Origin: an uncultured Bacteroidota bacterium
GTDB taxonomy: Bacteria; Bacteroidota; Bacteroidia; Chitinophagales; Chitinophagaceae
Assembly: GCA_903825065.1 (NCBI GenBank)
Contig: CAIJZG010000323.1
Location: 1 to 17,193, forward strand
DNA length: 17,193 nt
Reading direction: 5' to 3'
Of the stretch, positions 7,979-15,901 are shown one piece after another (the stretch's first letter is position 1; every line of letters starts with the position of its first letter). The position numbers and the translations under genes were made by a program. The notes beneath the pieces are model-generated. The model ran no database searches, was not told where the DNA came from, and was given only the letters and a program-made list of their open reading frames with translations.

Positions 7979-9406
7979 ATGATTCCTCTTTTACTGATAT
8001 TAATTCCATTGTTGAGTGGACTAGCAGTTTTTCTGCTAAAAGATTCGCCTTCAACCAAATCACTAGCCCTCGTATCTTCATTGGCTACGTTGGTATTGTC
8101 GCTAATGGCGGTCTTTACTAAAGGCGCATTAACTTATGATGCAGCATGGTTGCCAGGATTAGGTAGCCGTTTTAGTTTGTTGCAAGATGGAATGAGTAAA
8201 ATGCTCAGTCTCTTAACAGCTATTTCATTTCCTGTAGTTTTTGCAGCCACTTATAAAAATGTGTATCAACGTTCTTCCGCATTTTACGGATTGATGCTTT
8301 TAACCCAAGCAGGTTTATTAGGCGTGTTTTTAGCATCTGATGCTTTATTATTTTATTTCTTTTGGGAACTTGCATTAATACCAGTTTATTTTCTTTGCTC
8401 TATTTGGGGTGGCGAAAAAAGAATTGCTGTTACTTTTAAATTCTTCGTGTATACATTTATCGGCTCCTTATTAATGTTGGTTGGTTTGTTGTATGTGTAT
8501 GCTCAAACTGCTGATCATTCTTTTGCAATGCAAAGCTTCTATCATGCCAATTTACCTGGGCATGCACAAGGTGCAGTTTTTGCTTTATTCTTTATTGCAT
8601 TCGCTATTAAGATGCCTATTTTTCCTTTTCATACTTGGCAACCAGATGCCTATGAGCAATCACCTACTGCTGTTACAATGATCTTGAGTGGTGTAATGGT
8701 AAAGATGGGTATTTTTGCTGTGATTCGTTGGTTACTTCCCATGGTTCCTCAAGCTGTTCATGGGCACAGTATGTTTGTAGTGATCTTGTCTGTAACCGGA
8801 ATGATTTACGCATCTTTAATTGCCATTCGCCAGGACGATATTAAAAGATTAATTGCCTATTCTTCTATTGCGCATATCGGTTTAATGTGTGCTGCGATTT
8901 TTGTCCAAAATCAAATTGGTTTGGAAGGAGTGATGATACAAATGTTTAATCATGGTATCAATGTGATAGGATTGTGGATTGTAGCTGATGTGATTGAACA
9001 ACAATTAGGAACTCGGAAGTATAGTGAATTAGGTGGACTGGCACTAAAGGCCCCCGTTCTTGCTATTTTATTTGTAATTATGGCCTTAGCAAATGTGGCA
9101 TTGCCATTGACAAATGCATTTGTGGGTGAATTCTTAATGTTTAATGGTTTATTCCAATTTAATGGATGGGTAGCAGCTATTGCAGGAATCAGTATTATTT
9201 TGGCGGCAGTATATACATTGAATATGATTCAGAAAATATTCTATGGCAATATGGTTGAAAAAACTTTAGTGGCAGTTGAAGTAAGTGGAAATGTACAATG
9301 GGTATTAAGCATATTAGTTATAGTTGTATTGGTAATGGGTGTTTACCCACAACCAATGATTGAACTTACAAAAGATACAGTGAGCGCTATATTCGCAAAC
9401 CGTTAA
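7979..9406 (+). CDS. nuoM: NADH-quinone oxidoreductase subunit M (antiporter-like)
   Basis: A 475-residue ND4-type membrane subunit, the middle antiporter-like module. The conserved Glu is E130 in FFWELALIPVYFL and the conserved Lys is K211 in FAIKMPIFPFHTWQPDA, followed by EQSPTAVTMILSGVMVKMG. The run AIRQDDIKRLIAYSSIAHIG is another family signature, and TNAFVGEFL near the C-terminal part is typical. The ATG at 7979 is 22 bases after nuoL. There is no evidence of truncation. Confidence 0.97.
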   Translation: MIPLLLILIPLLSGLAVFLLKDSPSTKSLALVSSLATLVLSLMAVFTKGALTYDAAWLPGLGSRFSLLQDGMSKMLSLLTAISFPVVFAATYKNVYQRSSAFYGLMLLTQAGLLGVFLASDALLFYFFWELALIPVYFLCSIWGGEKRIAVTFKFFVYTFIGSLLMLVGLLYVYAQTADHSFAMQSFYHANLPGHAQGAVFALFFIAFAIKMPIFPFHTWQPDAYEQSPTAVTMILSGVMVKMGIFAVIRWLLPMVPQAVHGHSMFVVILSVTGMIYASLIAIRQDDIKRLIAYSSIAHIGLMCAAIFVQNQIGLEGVMIQMFNHGINVIGLWIVADVIEQQLGTRKYSELGGLALKAPVLAILFVIMALANVALPLTNAFVGEFLMFNGLFQFNGWVAAIAGISIILAAVYTLNMIQKIFYGNMVEKTLVAVEVSGNVQWVLSILVIVVLVMGVYPQPMIELTKDTVSAIFANR

Positions 9407-9451
9407 TTGAACAAAAATTCCGAAAGGGGTTAAGAGGAAAAAAACAAACAC

Positions 9452-10846
9452 ATGAATGCAATTATTGTTTCGGCTTTATTAGGAGTGGTAATGATGTTTA
9501 GTGGCATCTTACTCAAAAATAAATCATCATTGAAGTATATAGCTATTGGCGGCTTATTGGTATTGCTGATTGCAAACTTGTTTCAGACCTATGGCGTATA
9601 TACAATAGTTGTAAATAGTCATGATCTCTTACGCTTTCAAAAATTTGGATTATTCTTTAATTCAATAGCGATAACTGCCACTATGATTTATGTAATATTG
9701 AGTGGAAAGGATATTGAAAATGTAGGCAACTATCCTGCTGAATATTTCGCTTTAATATTTTTTGTTTTGTGTGGGGTAAGTATTTTATGCGGATTCAATA
9801 GTTTATTGATGTTGTTCTTAGGAATTGAAATTTTATCCATCCCTTTATATATTCTTACAGGTGCAGACAAACGTAATTTAAAAAGTAATGAAGCTTCTCT
9901 TAAATACTTTTTGATGGGAGCTTTCACCGCAGGAATCATGTTGATGGGTATTGCTTTAATTTATGGAGCAACTGGTTCATTTGGAATTACCTCGCCAGTC
10001 TTTATCAATACACCAACACCAGGTTCGGCTCCAAAAGCATCATTCCTTGAAATTGCAGGAGTACTTCTTTTATTTGTAGCCATGTGCTTTAAAGTATCCG
10101 CAGCCCCCTTTCATTTTTGGACACCTGATGTATATGATGGTGCTCCAAGTGTTTTCACTTCATTTATGGCAACAGTGGTAAAAGCTGCTGGATTCTTTGC
10201 ATTCATTCGATTAATGGAAGGTCAGTCGGCCATTTTAGGACCAACCTGGAAAATACTTTTATCCTTCGTAATCATTGCCACATTATTGATTGGAAATATT
10301 ACGGCAGTATTTCAGCAGAGTGTAAAACGAATGCTGGCATACTCCAGTATTGCTCAAGCAGGCTTTATGTTATTTGCGCTTTATTCTTTCAACGATGTGG
10401 CTAAAGAAGGGATTTTATTATATGCTTCGGCATATAGTTTGGCAACTATCGGAATTTTTGCGGTATTAATAAAACTGAAGGATTATACCCTCGATGGTTT
10501 TAATGGATTGGCAAAAACAGAACCGGTGCTTGCCTTAACTGCTACTATTTGCTTGTTATCTCTTTCAGGTATTCCATTAACTGCAGGATTTTTTGCAAAA
10601 TATTATATGCTTGCAAGTGTTGTTAAAACCGGATCAGGTCTATGGCTGGTTATTGTAGCCGTTCTTTTTGCTGCAGTAAGTGTCTATTACTATTTCAGAG
10701 TAATTCAAGCGATGTATTTCCGAGAAGGCGTTTCAGAGACCACTGAAATCACCTCTGGATTTAAGACGGGTTTGATTTTTGTAGCGGCTTTGATCGTTTT
10801 AATCGGAGTGCTACCCTCTCTATTGCTCAATTATTTCTATTTTTAA
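9452..10846 (+). CDS. nuoN: NADH-quinone oxidoreductase subunit N (antiporter-like)
   Basis: A 464-residue ND2-type membrane subunit, the antiporter-like module nearest the quinone arm and the last nuo gene here. The conserved Glu is E126 in FLGIEILSIPLYIL and the conserved Lys is K214 in FKVSAAPFHFWTPDVYDGAP. The segment SVKRMLAYSSIAQAGFML and the later GIPLTAGFFAKYYML are typical. The start ATG at 9452 follows a purine-rich stretch (AGAGG at 9433-9437), but at 14 bases it is too distant to be a convincing Shine-Dalgarno site. No clear terminator follows the stop. Confidence 0.97.
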   Translation: MNAIIVSALLGVVMMFSGILLKNKSSLKYIAIGGLLVLLIANLFQTYGVYTIVVNSHDLLRFQKFGLFFNSIAITATMIYVILSGKDIENVGNYPAEYFALIFFVLCGVSILCGFNSLLMLFLGIEILSIPLYILTGADKRNLKSNEASLKYFLMGAFTAGIMLMGIALIYGATGSFGITSPVFINTPTPGSAPKASFLEIAGVLLLFVAMCFKVSAAPFHFWTPDVYDGAPSVFTSFMATVVKAAGFFAFIRLMEGQSAILGPTWKILLSFVIIATLLIGNITAVFQQSVKRMLAYSSIAQAGFMLFALYSFNDVAKEGILLYASAYSLATIGIFAVLIKLKDYTLDGFNGLAKTEPVLALTATICLLSLSGIPLTAGFFAKYYMLASVVKTGSGLWLVIVAVLFAAVSVYYYFRVIQAMYFREGVSETTEITSGFKTGLIFVAALIVLIGVLPSLLLNYFYF

Positions 10847-10905
10847 CCGCTCTTCATATTTATTAGTGCACTTTCTTCCAATCGCAGAATCTCGATTACC
10901 TTTAA

Positions 10906-10922
10906 ATTATTGAAGGAATAAT
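10906..10922 (+). repeat. Small AT-rich inverted repeat before the permease gene
   Basis: ATTATT (10906-10911) and AATAAT (10917-10922) form a 6-bp stem around GAAGG, ending 10 bases before the ATG at 10933. It lies in the 86-base gap between nuoN and the permease gene. There is no following T-run, so it is not a factor-independent terminator. It could expose or hide the translation start, but an AT-rich match this short may be chance. Confidence 0.3.
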
Positions 10923-10932
10923 CTAAATCTGC

Positions 10933-12210
10933 ATGACCACACTCGATTCTTTAAGTTTAGCCTGGCGAAATGTTCGAAGCAACCTGCTTAGAACTAGTAT
11001 TACTGTAGCCATTATTGCCTTTGGAATTATGGCATTAATTGGCATTATTACAGCTATTCAAGCCATGAATCAGAGTTTGAAAGAAAGTTTTTCTTTTATG
11101 GGAGCCAATTCCTTTAGTATCCGCTTTAAGGAATCCAATTTCCGAATGGGTGGAGGGAATGATAATTTTGCTAAAGAAAAGAAAGGAGCGAAGAAAGAAA
11201 AAAAATCTAACCTTGGTAAGCCAATACGGATGGAAGAAGCTACTGGTTTCAAATCTAACTTTAGCTTTCCTGGTGCGATTTCTACAGTTTATCGTAGAGG
11301 CCCGGGTGGAAATGAAATTCATTTTTTAGAAAAGAAAACCAATCCCAATATTGTAGTTATGGGAGGGGACGAAAACTATTTAATTGTAAATGGATATACC
11401 CTAATTCTTGGTAGGAACCTTAATAATCTGGATGTGCAAAGTGGGCGAAATGTGTGTATTCTAGGATCAAGTGTGGCCAGCAAATTATTTGGTGATAAAC
11501 CCGAAAAATGTATCGAAAAAATTATACGTGTTGGCAGCGTTCCTTATCGTGTAATTGGATTATTGAAAGAAAAAGGATCCAGCGCCATGCTTCGTCAAGA
11601 CGATGTTGTAGTAACATCTTATTCCAACCTTAGGCGATTTACAAATGGAAGTCCTTCGTACAATATTGGTGTAATGGTGAAGAACGTAGAAGAATTAACG
11701 GTAGCTGATGGTGAAGCATCAGCTGTTTTTCGTAATGTTAGAAAATTAGAACCTGTTGATGAAGACAACTTCGCAATAGAAAAGAGCGATAAGTTTGCAG
11801 AAATGTTTATAGGCTTTTTAAGTAGTATTACAGGATCTGCTGGGGCCATTGGATTAATTACTTTAATTGGGGCTGCCATTGGTTTGATGAATATTATGCT
11901 GGTTGCTGTAAACGAAAGAACCAAAGAAGTGGGATTAATTAAAGCGATCGGAGGTAAAAGCAGAAATGTACGTCAGCAATTCCTTTTCGAAAGTATCATC
12001 ATTAGTATGCTTGGTGCATTTTTTGGAATTATCTTAGGTGTATTGGTAGGCAATATATTCTCAATGATATTGAATACCGGATTTGTAATCCCGTGGTTCT
12101 GGGTAATATTAGGAATTGTAATCTGCTCAATCGTTGGTTTAGCAGCAGGCATTTATCCAGCAATGAAAGCTGCTAGATTAAACCCAATAGTTGCTTTACG
12201 TTACGAATAA
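10933..12210 (+). CDS. ABC transporter permease, MacB/FtsX type
   Basis: A 425-residue inner-membrane protein with the MacB layout: one N-terminal helix (about residues 21-45, after SLAWRNVRSNLLRTSIT), a large periplasmic MacB_PCD-like domain (about 46-290), then the FtsX domain with three helices. Signatures include NIMLVAVNERTKEVGLIKAIGG and the closing GIYPAMKAARLNPIVALRYE. Such permeases pair with a LolD/MacB-type ATPase and act in mechanotransmission, export or lipoprotein release rather than classical import. No ATPase gene is adjacent, so the partner must be elsewhere and the substrate cannot be told. Residues about 81-91 are a Lys/Glu-rich insert (KEKKGAKKEKK) in the periplasmic domain, and its DNA includes an A8 run at 11198-11205. 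The gene is 86 bases downstream of nuoN on the same strand, so read-through from the nuo operon is possible. Confidence 0.9.
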   Translation: MTTLDSLSLAWRNVRSNLLRTSITVAIIAFGIMALIGIITAIQAMNQSLKESFSFMGANSFSIRFKESNFRMGGGNDNFAKEKKGAKKEKKSNLGKPIRMEEATGFKSNFSFPGAISTVYRRGPGGNEIHFLEKKTNPNIVVMGGDENYLIVNGYTLILGRNLNNLDVQSGRNVCILGSSVASKLFGDKPEKCIEKIIRVGSVPYRVIGLLKEKGSSAMLRQDDVVVTSYSNLRRFTNGSPSYNIGVMVKNVEELTVADGEASAVFRNVRKLEPVDEDNFAIEKSDKFAEMFIGFLSSITGSAGAIGLITLIGAAIGLMNIMLVAVNERTKEVGLIKAIGGKSRNVRQQFLFESIIISMLGAFFGIILGVLVGNIFSMILNTGFVIPWFWVILGIVICSIVGLAAGIYPAMKAARLNPIVALRYE

Positions 12211-12921
12211 TTATTTAGTAGAGAACTTCTTTAATTGATCGTTGATATAATATCGAATGTCTTCGGAATTTGTATTAGCTCTTAGCCAGGTATAGCTTGG
12301 TCTACTCTGTTGCATAAAATTTCTTAGTACTTCGTCTTTAAATCCTGTACTTTCTTCCACCAATATTGCGGAGTATCTATAGTTGATATATTCTTCCTTT
12401 TCGTGGGCTTCAAAAAAATCAAGTGCCCTTCTTTTACTTTTCTCATGCTTTGAGAAACGATCAATACTTATACCCAAACCGGCACCTGTATTAGAAAGTG
12501 CAAATGTTGGTTTTTTATAAGAAACCATATCATGTAATAAATCGTTTCTCCTCTCAATGCTATCCATTTGGTAAGCACTCATGCCTTTTGATTTTACTGT
12601 AACATTTCCCAAATCATGTGAAAGCGGAGAAGCATAAATTTCAATGGAATCTTGTAATACAAGTTTATGAACAAATTGAATGGTGTCGAAATGGTAACCA
12701 ACAGCAGCATATGAAAGCACTTCGTTTTCTTTCACTTGTATTTTAAAGCGCCCGGTATTTCCACTCATCACTGTTTCATGGGTTTTATTATTGGTAACAC
12801 TTCCTAGTATTATGGGAGCATGAGTAACACTATCGCGCAAATAACCAATAACCACTTTGTTTTTTTGTGCGGAAAGATGCAGACAAAACAAAAAGCCTAA
12901 AGAAACAAGTAGCCATTTCAT
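12211..12921 (-). CDS. Secreted CarboxypepD_reg-like domain protein
   Basis: A 236-residue protein that starts with a signal peptide (MKWLLVSLGFLFCLHLSA, cleavage near residue 18). Next comes a region like the carboxypeptidase regulatory beta-sandwich (about residues 24-100: VVIGYLRDSVTHAPI, then SGNTGRFKI and LSYAAVGY), the fold found at the N-termini of SusC/TonB-dependent receptors and in many Bacteroidota surface proteins. The remaining roughly 130 residues have no recognisable domain. They are rich in charged residues (KHEKSKRRALDFFEAHEKEEY) and appear soluble. There is no receptor barrel, so this is a stand-alone periplasmic or outer-membrane-associated protein of unknown role. Its stop codon abuts the stop of the convergent permease gene with no base between them. 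Confidence 0.75.
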   Translation of the reverse strand: MKWLLVSLGFLFCLHLSAQKNKVVIGYLRDSVTHAPIILGSVTNNKTHETVMSGNTGRFKIQVKENEVLSYAAVGYHFDTIQFVHKLVLQDSIEIYASPLSHDLGNVTVKSKGMSAYQMDSIERRNDLLHDMVSYKKPTFALSNTGAGLGISIDRFSKHEKSKRRALDFFEAHEKEEYINYRYSAILVEESTGFKDEVLRNFMQQSRPSYTWLRANTNSEDIRYYINDQLKKFSTK

Positions 12922-12935
12922 GAAATAATTTTAAA

Positions 12936-12943
12936 CAAAGGTA
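12936..12943 (-). promoter_or_regulatory. Candidate Bacteroidota -7 element TACCTTTG
   Basis: On the - strand TACCTTTG fits the known Bacteroidota -7 consensus TAnnTTTG exactly and lies 14 bases upstream of the ATG at 12921, so the transcript would have a very short leader. No good TTTG -33 element is seen about 19-20 bases further upstream; that stretch is close to the T-tract of the neighbouring terminator. It is therefore a plausible promoter for the 12211-12921 gene but unproven. Confidence 0.4.
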
Positions 12944-12965
12944 AAGAATAAGAAGTGCCTATATA

Positions 12966-12991
12966 TAAAAAGCCGGAGTTAAACTCCGGCT
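12966..12991 (-). terminator. Factor-independent terminator of the metalloprotease gene
   Basis: On the - strand AGCCGGAG and CTCCGGCT form a GC-rich 8-bp stem with a 5-base loop (12971-12991), followed directly by a short T-run (complement of 12966-12970). It begins 19 bases past the stop codon at 13011-13013, the right place to end the metalloprotease transcript before the next gene on the same strand. Confidence 0.88.
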
Positions 12992-13010
12992 CTTAGTTTA
13001 GATTGACCTA

Positions 13011-15560
13011 TTATTTTGGATCAAGGCCTTTTTTAATTCGGTCTGCAAGATCTTGCAGATGGTATTTACTTACTTTATCAGTATTAATAGTGATGGCTGC
13101 TTTAATTTCAGATTGTAAAGATCTTAATTCTCCTTTTGCAATGGAAAAAACATCTGTGTTTATAATGTTCACTGATGCAGGCATTCCAAAAGCCGCGCCT
13201 ACGCTAAATGAAAATGTAGGAGTCGGGTCTATTAAGTCGAGTAGTTTTTCTACATAAATTTTTTGAATATTTCTTCTATATCCATCAATTATTTTATTGC
13301 CACTCAATTCACTAAAGATGCCTTTATGCAAATCAGTAATCATATCACTTAAATTATAACTCACATTCCCAAAACGATTTGTTGCGGCAACAAGTCTAAA
13401 CATTCGTTGCCCATCTAATAAACTATTAAGTGCACTGGTTTGAATCGACTGAATGGTTTCTAAAGAAATAGGGCTAGTAATTTTATTAAGGATATTTTTA
13501 TCAAGCAACCAATTAGGTGTTTCAAATAATTGTTTGTTTAGAAAAGCGATAGCTTCTTTTTGATTTGCTTTTGGTGCTGGTTCATAAACATCTCCAGATT
13601 CCTCAATGGTTTTGAAAGTTTCATTAACTCCACCAACATTTCTTAATACATGACCAATATATCGAGAATATTGTCCGATTAATTGGTTGTAGATATCCGC
13701 AAGATTTTCATAAGGATCAGCCTCTTCTTTTGTCCAATCAGGAATCGCAACAATAATTCTTTTTAAATTTTTAATACCATATTCACTGGCTTTCATGCTA
13801 TTGTCTCCAAGGTCTTCCATTTGTGCTCGAGGATCTGCTGTGCGGCCCTCACCACCAAACCAAAGTCTGGGATTTTTAGTAAGACTATCAATCGCCCATT
13901 TGTTGGTTAATTTTTGATCTTTTTCCGGATCCGTTATTCCGGTAAACGTGTAACCCCACTGTAAAGCCCATTTATCGTATTCACCGATACGTGGAAATAA
14001 ACCTATTTCACTAATGCTATCTTCCGGTTGTGCTACATAGTTAAAACGTGCATAGTCCATAATTGACGCGGTATGTCCATTTGCTTCTACCCATGCTTTA
14101 TTTCTTAAATTTTCTACTGGAGTTTTACTACTGCTACCCATGTTATGTCTTAAACCTAATGTATGGCCTACTTCATGTGATGAAACGAAACGGATTAATT
14201 GACCCATTAGTTCATCATCGAATTTCATCTTTCTGGCTTTCGGATCAACTGCGGCTGTTTGTATCAGGTACCAATCGTGTACTAATTTCATTACGTTATG
14301 GTACCAATTAATATGACTTTCTAAAATTTCCCCACTTCGTGGATCGTGCACCTGTGGGCCAGAAGCATTTTCAATATCAGAAGCTAAATATCGAATAACA
14401 GAATATCGGGCATCTTCTAAACTCATGGTACTATCATCAGTAGGCCATTCTTTTCCGATGATAGCATTTTTGAAACCTGCTTTCTCAAAAGCTTTTTGCC
14501 AATCGTTAATACCATCGATAAGCGGTTGGTGCCATTGTTTTGGTGTAGCTGGATCGATGTAGTAAACTATTTGTTTAATAGGTTCTACTAATTCACCATT
14601 TTTATATTTATCAAGGTCTTCAGGTTTAGGCTCTAATTTCCAACGAACAGCGAATTCTTTTTTGTCAACTTTTTGTTGATCATCACTATATAATACATAG
14701 CGATCAGTAAAAAAGCCAACTCTTCGATCGAAAAGTCTAGGAATCATAGGCGTTTTCGGGAGCAATAACATGGATGTGTTTAATTCCATTGTAACAACAC
14801 CTGCTTTATTTGCTGCCGGGAAATTAGCACCAGAACCTGGCATCATGCTAGGCATAGGACTACCCGTTGTAGTTGAAAAAGTTTTTACTGTTCTTATCTC
14901 AGTATTTATTGGGAATGTTTTGATCGACTGAACATAGGACCGATCGGAAGCGATTGATGTTAAGTTGAATATTTTTTTCAAATTTGGATCAAGACTTACA
15001 ATCTGGTTATCTCCTTTAAAAAAATCGGTCACTTCTATAACTGTACTTGTAGAATCTTTTCCAAAAGCTTTGATGTCGAATGCAGCGCCAATAGGGTCGA
15101 GATAGGAATTCGAAACAGCTTTTGAAATATTATTTGAGGAATCTGCCATACTAATTAGGGTAACAACTCTTACAAACACATTGTTATTGGGCCCCTTTTC
15201 AAATTTGAGTGTTTGTTTATTTACTTCATTACCTCCATAAATACCACCACCACCTGGCGATTTTGAAAAACGGGTAATCGCATAGATCTCTCTTCCCATC
15301 ATACTATCCGCGATTTCGAAGTAGAATTTCTCATCGACTTTATGTACAGTAAAAAGACCAACACTGGTAATAGCTTTTTCTGTAATGACCTCTTTATAGG
15401 GTTTTGGGCCAGTTTTTGGGGTAACGGGTCCGCCGGTGCCTGATTTAGGCGTAACTTCTGTGGCAGGATTCCCTGATGCAGGGTCAGATTTCTGTGGCTT
15501 TTGTTGGGCAAAACTGAGTGAGGTCGTGAATAATGCCAACGAAATAAAATAAATTCTCAT
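13011..15560 (-). CDS. Secreted zinc-dependent metalloprotease (DUF5117/DUF4953 type)
   Basis: An 849-residue exported protein. It has a signal peptide (MRIYFISLALFTTSLSFA, cleavage near residue 18), a Pro/Lys/Thr/Gly-rich linker (about 19-56), then DUF5118/DUF5117-like regions (about 57-305, including VDEKFYFEIADSMMGREIYAI). The catalytic region has the zinc motif HEVGHTLGLRHN at residues 462-473 (metzincin pattern HExxHxxGxxH, with catalytic E463 and zinc ligands H462, H466, H472) and a Met-turn-like SIMDY with M501. Such large proteases are common in Bacteroidota, and their substrates are mostly unknown. The protein has no clear C-terminal sorting domain, so it is probably periplasmic or secreted. 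It is transcribed away from exbB and ends in a strong hairpin terminator. The start ATG at 15560 is supported by the signal peptide directly after it. Confidence 0.9.
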   Translation of the reverse strand: MRIYFISLALFTTSLSFAQQKPQKSDPASGNPATEVTPKSGTGGPVTPKTGPKPYKEVITEKAITSVGLFTVHKVDEKFYFEIADSMMGREIYAITRFSKSPGGGGIYGGNEVNKQTLKFEKGPNNNVFVRVVTLISMADSSNNISKAVSNSYLDPIGAAFDIKAFGKDSTSTVIEVTDFFKGDNQIVSLDPNLKKIFNLTSIASDRSYVQSIKTFPINTEIRTVKTFSTTTGSPMPSMMPGSGANFPAANKAGVVTMELNTSMLLLPKTPMIPRLFDRRVGFFTDRYVLYSDDQQKVDKKEFAVRWKLEPKPEDLDKYKNGELVEPIKQIVYYIDPATPKQWHQPLIDGINDWQKAFEKAGFKNAIIGKEWPTDDSTMSLEDARYSVIRYLASDIENASGPQVHDPRSGEILESHINWYHNVMKLVHDWYLIQTAAVDPKARKMKFDDELMGQLIRFVSSHEVGHTLGLRHNMGSSSKTPVENLRNKAWVEANGHTASIMDYARFNYVAQPEDSISEIGLFPRIGEYDKWALQWGYTFTGITDPEKDQKLTNKWAIDSLTKNPRLWFGGEGRTADPRAQMEDLGDNSMKASEYGIKNLKRIIVAIPDWTKEEADPYENLADIYNQLIGQYSRYIGHVLRNVGGVNETFKTIEESGDVYEPAPKANQKEAIAFLNKQLFETPNWLLDKNILNKITSPISLETIQSIQTSALNSLLDGQRMFRLVAATNRFGNVSYNLSDMITDLHKGIFSELSGNKIIDGYRRNIQKIYVEKLLDLIDPTPTFSFSVGAAFGMPASVNIINTDVFSIAKGELRSLQSEIKAAITINTDKVSKYHLQDLADRIKKGLDPK

Positions 15561-15715
15561 AAGTAGTTATTATTAAATTATGACTAAAGATACTCCGCAA
15601 ACGTTTTCAATAACTGTTTTAATGACAGTTCTTCTTTCGACGGAAGAGAAAACCAAAATAAATCGGTGAAATGGCCTGATAACCCTGTATAGAGCGGTTT
15701 TCAGACAATTAATTT

Positions 15716-15755
15716 ATTCTTTTGAAAAAAAGTAAAAAAAGAATGGGCCGTTCTT
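15716..15755 (+). promoter_or_regulatory. Two mutually exclusive hairpins upstream of exbB
   Basis: ATTCTTTT (15716-15723) can pair with AAAAGAAT (15737-15744) as a perfect 8-bp stem with a 13-base loop. The same right arm, as AAGAATG (15739-15745), can instead pair with CGTTCTT (15749-15755), a 7-bp stem with one G-U pair and a 3-base loop. This is seen directly; a regulatory role is only an inference. It would require transcription starting upstream of 15716, whereas the best exbB promoter candidate lies downstream of it. Confidence 0.3.
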
Positions 15756-15756
15756 G

Positions 15757-15785
15757 TTTGGTGTTTAAATAAAATCCCTAATTTG
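15757..15785 (+). promoter_or_regulatory. Candidate exbB promoter
   Basis: TTTG at 15757-15760 is followed after 18 bases by TAATTTG (15779-15785). The Bacteroidota vegetative promoter is TTTG, about 19-20 bases, then TAnnTTTG, so this match lacks one base in the -7 box. It would give a leader of about 110 bases before the ATG at 15902. Confidence 0.3.
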
Positions 15786-15901
15786 TAAGCCCTTTAGAAA
15801 ATGAGGGAAATGTTTTGATTTTTTCAAGACATTTTTATGTAGCATTGCGAAAGTAAATTTTTATCAACTGTAATTTTTAAAAACCAAAAATCAATTGAAT
15901 C

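Larger units (their letters stand above)
15561..15901. other. Divergent intergenic region, metalloprotease / exbB
   Basis: This 341-base stretch holds no credible gene. It must contain the start signals of both flanking genes. For the protease, TATCTTTA on the - strand (15585-15592) resembles TAnnTTTG but lacks a well-spaced TTTG. For exbB, TTTG (15757-15760), 18 bases, then TAATTTG (15779-15785) resembles a Bacteroidota promoter with one base less in the -7 box. Inverted repeats are AACTGT/ACAGTT (15612-15630) and two overlapping stems at 15716-15755. The last 60 bases before exbB are A/T-rich with no Shine-Dalgarno site. Confidence 0.6.

Noticed and set aside
10880..10897. AATCG/CGATT inverted repeat after nuoN as a terminator
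   Set aside because: The stem is only 5 bp with an 8-base loop and no following T-run.
15299..15511. Second minus-strand frame inside the metalloprotease gene
   Set aside because: It overlaps the signal-peptide-proximal region of the protease in another frame, and its composition reflects the Pro/Lys-rich linker codons.
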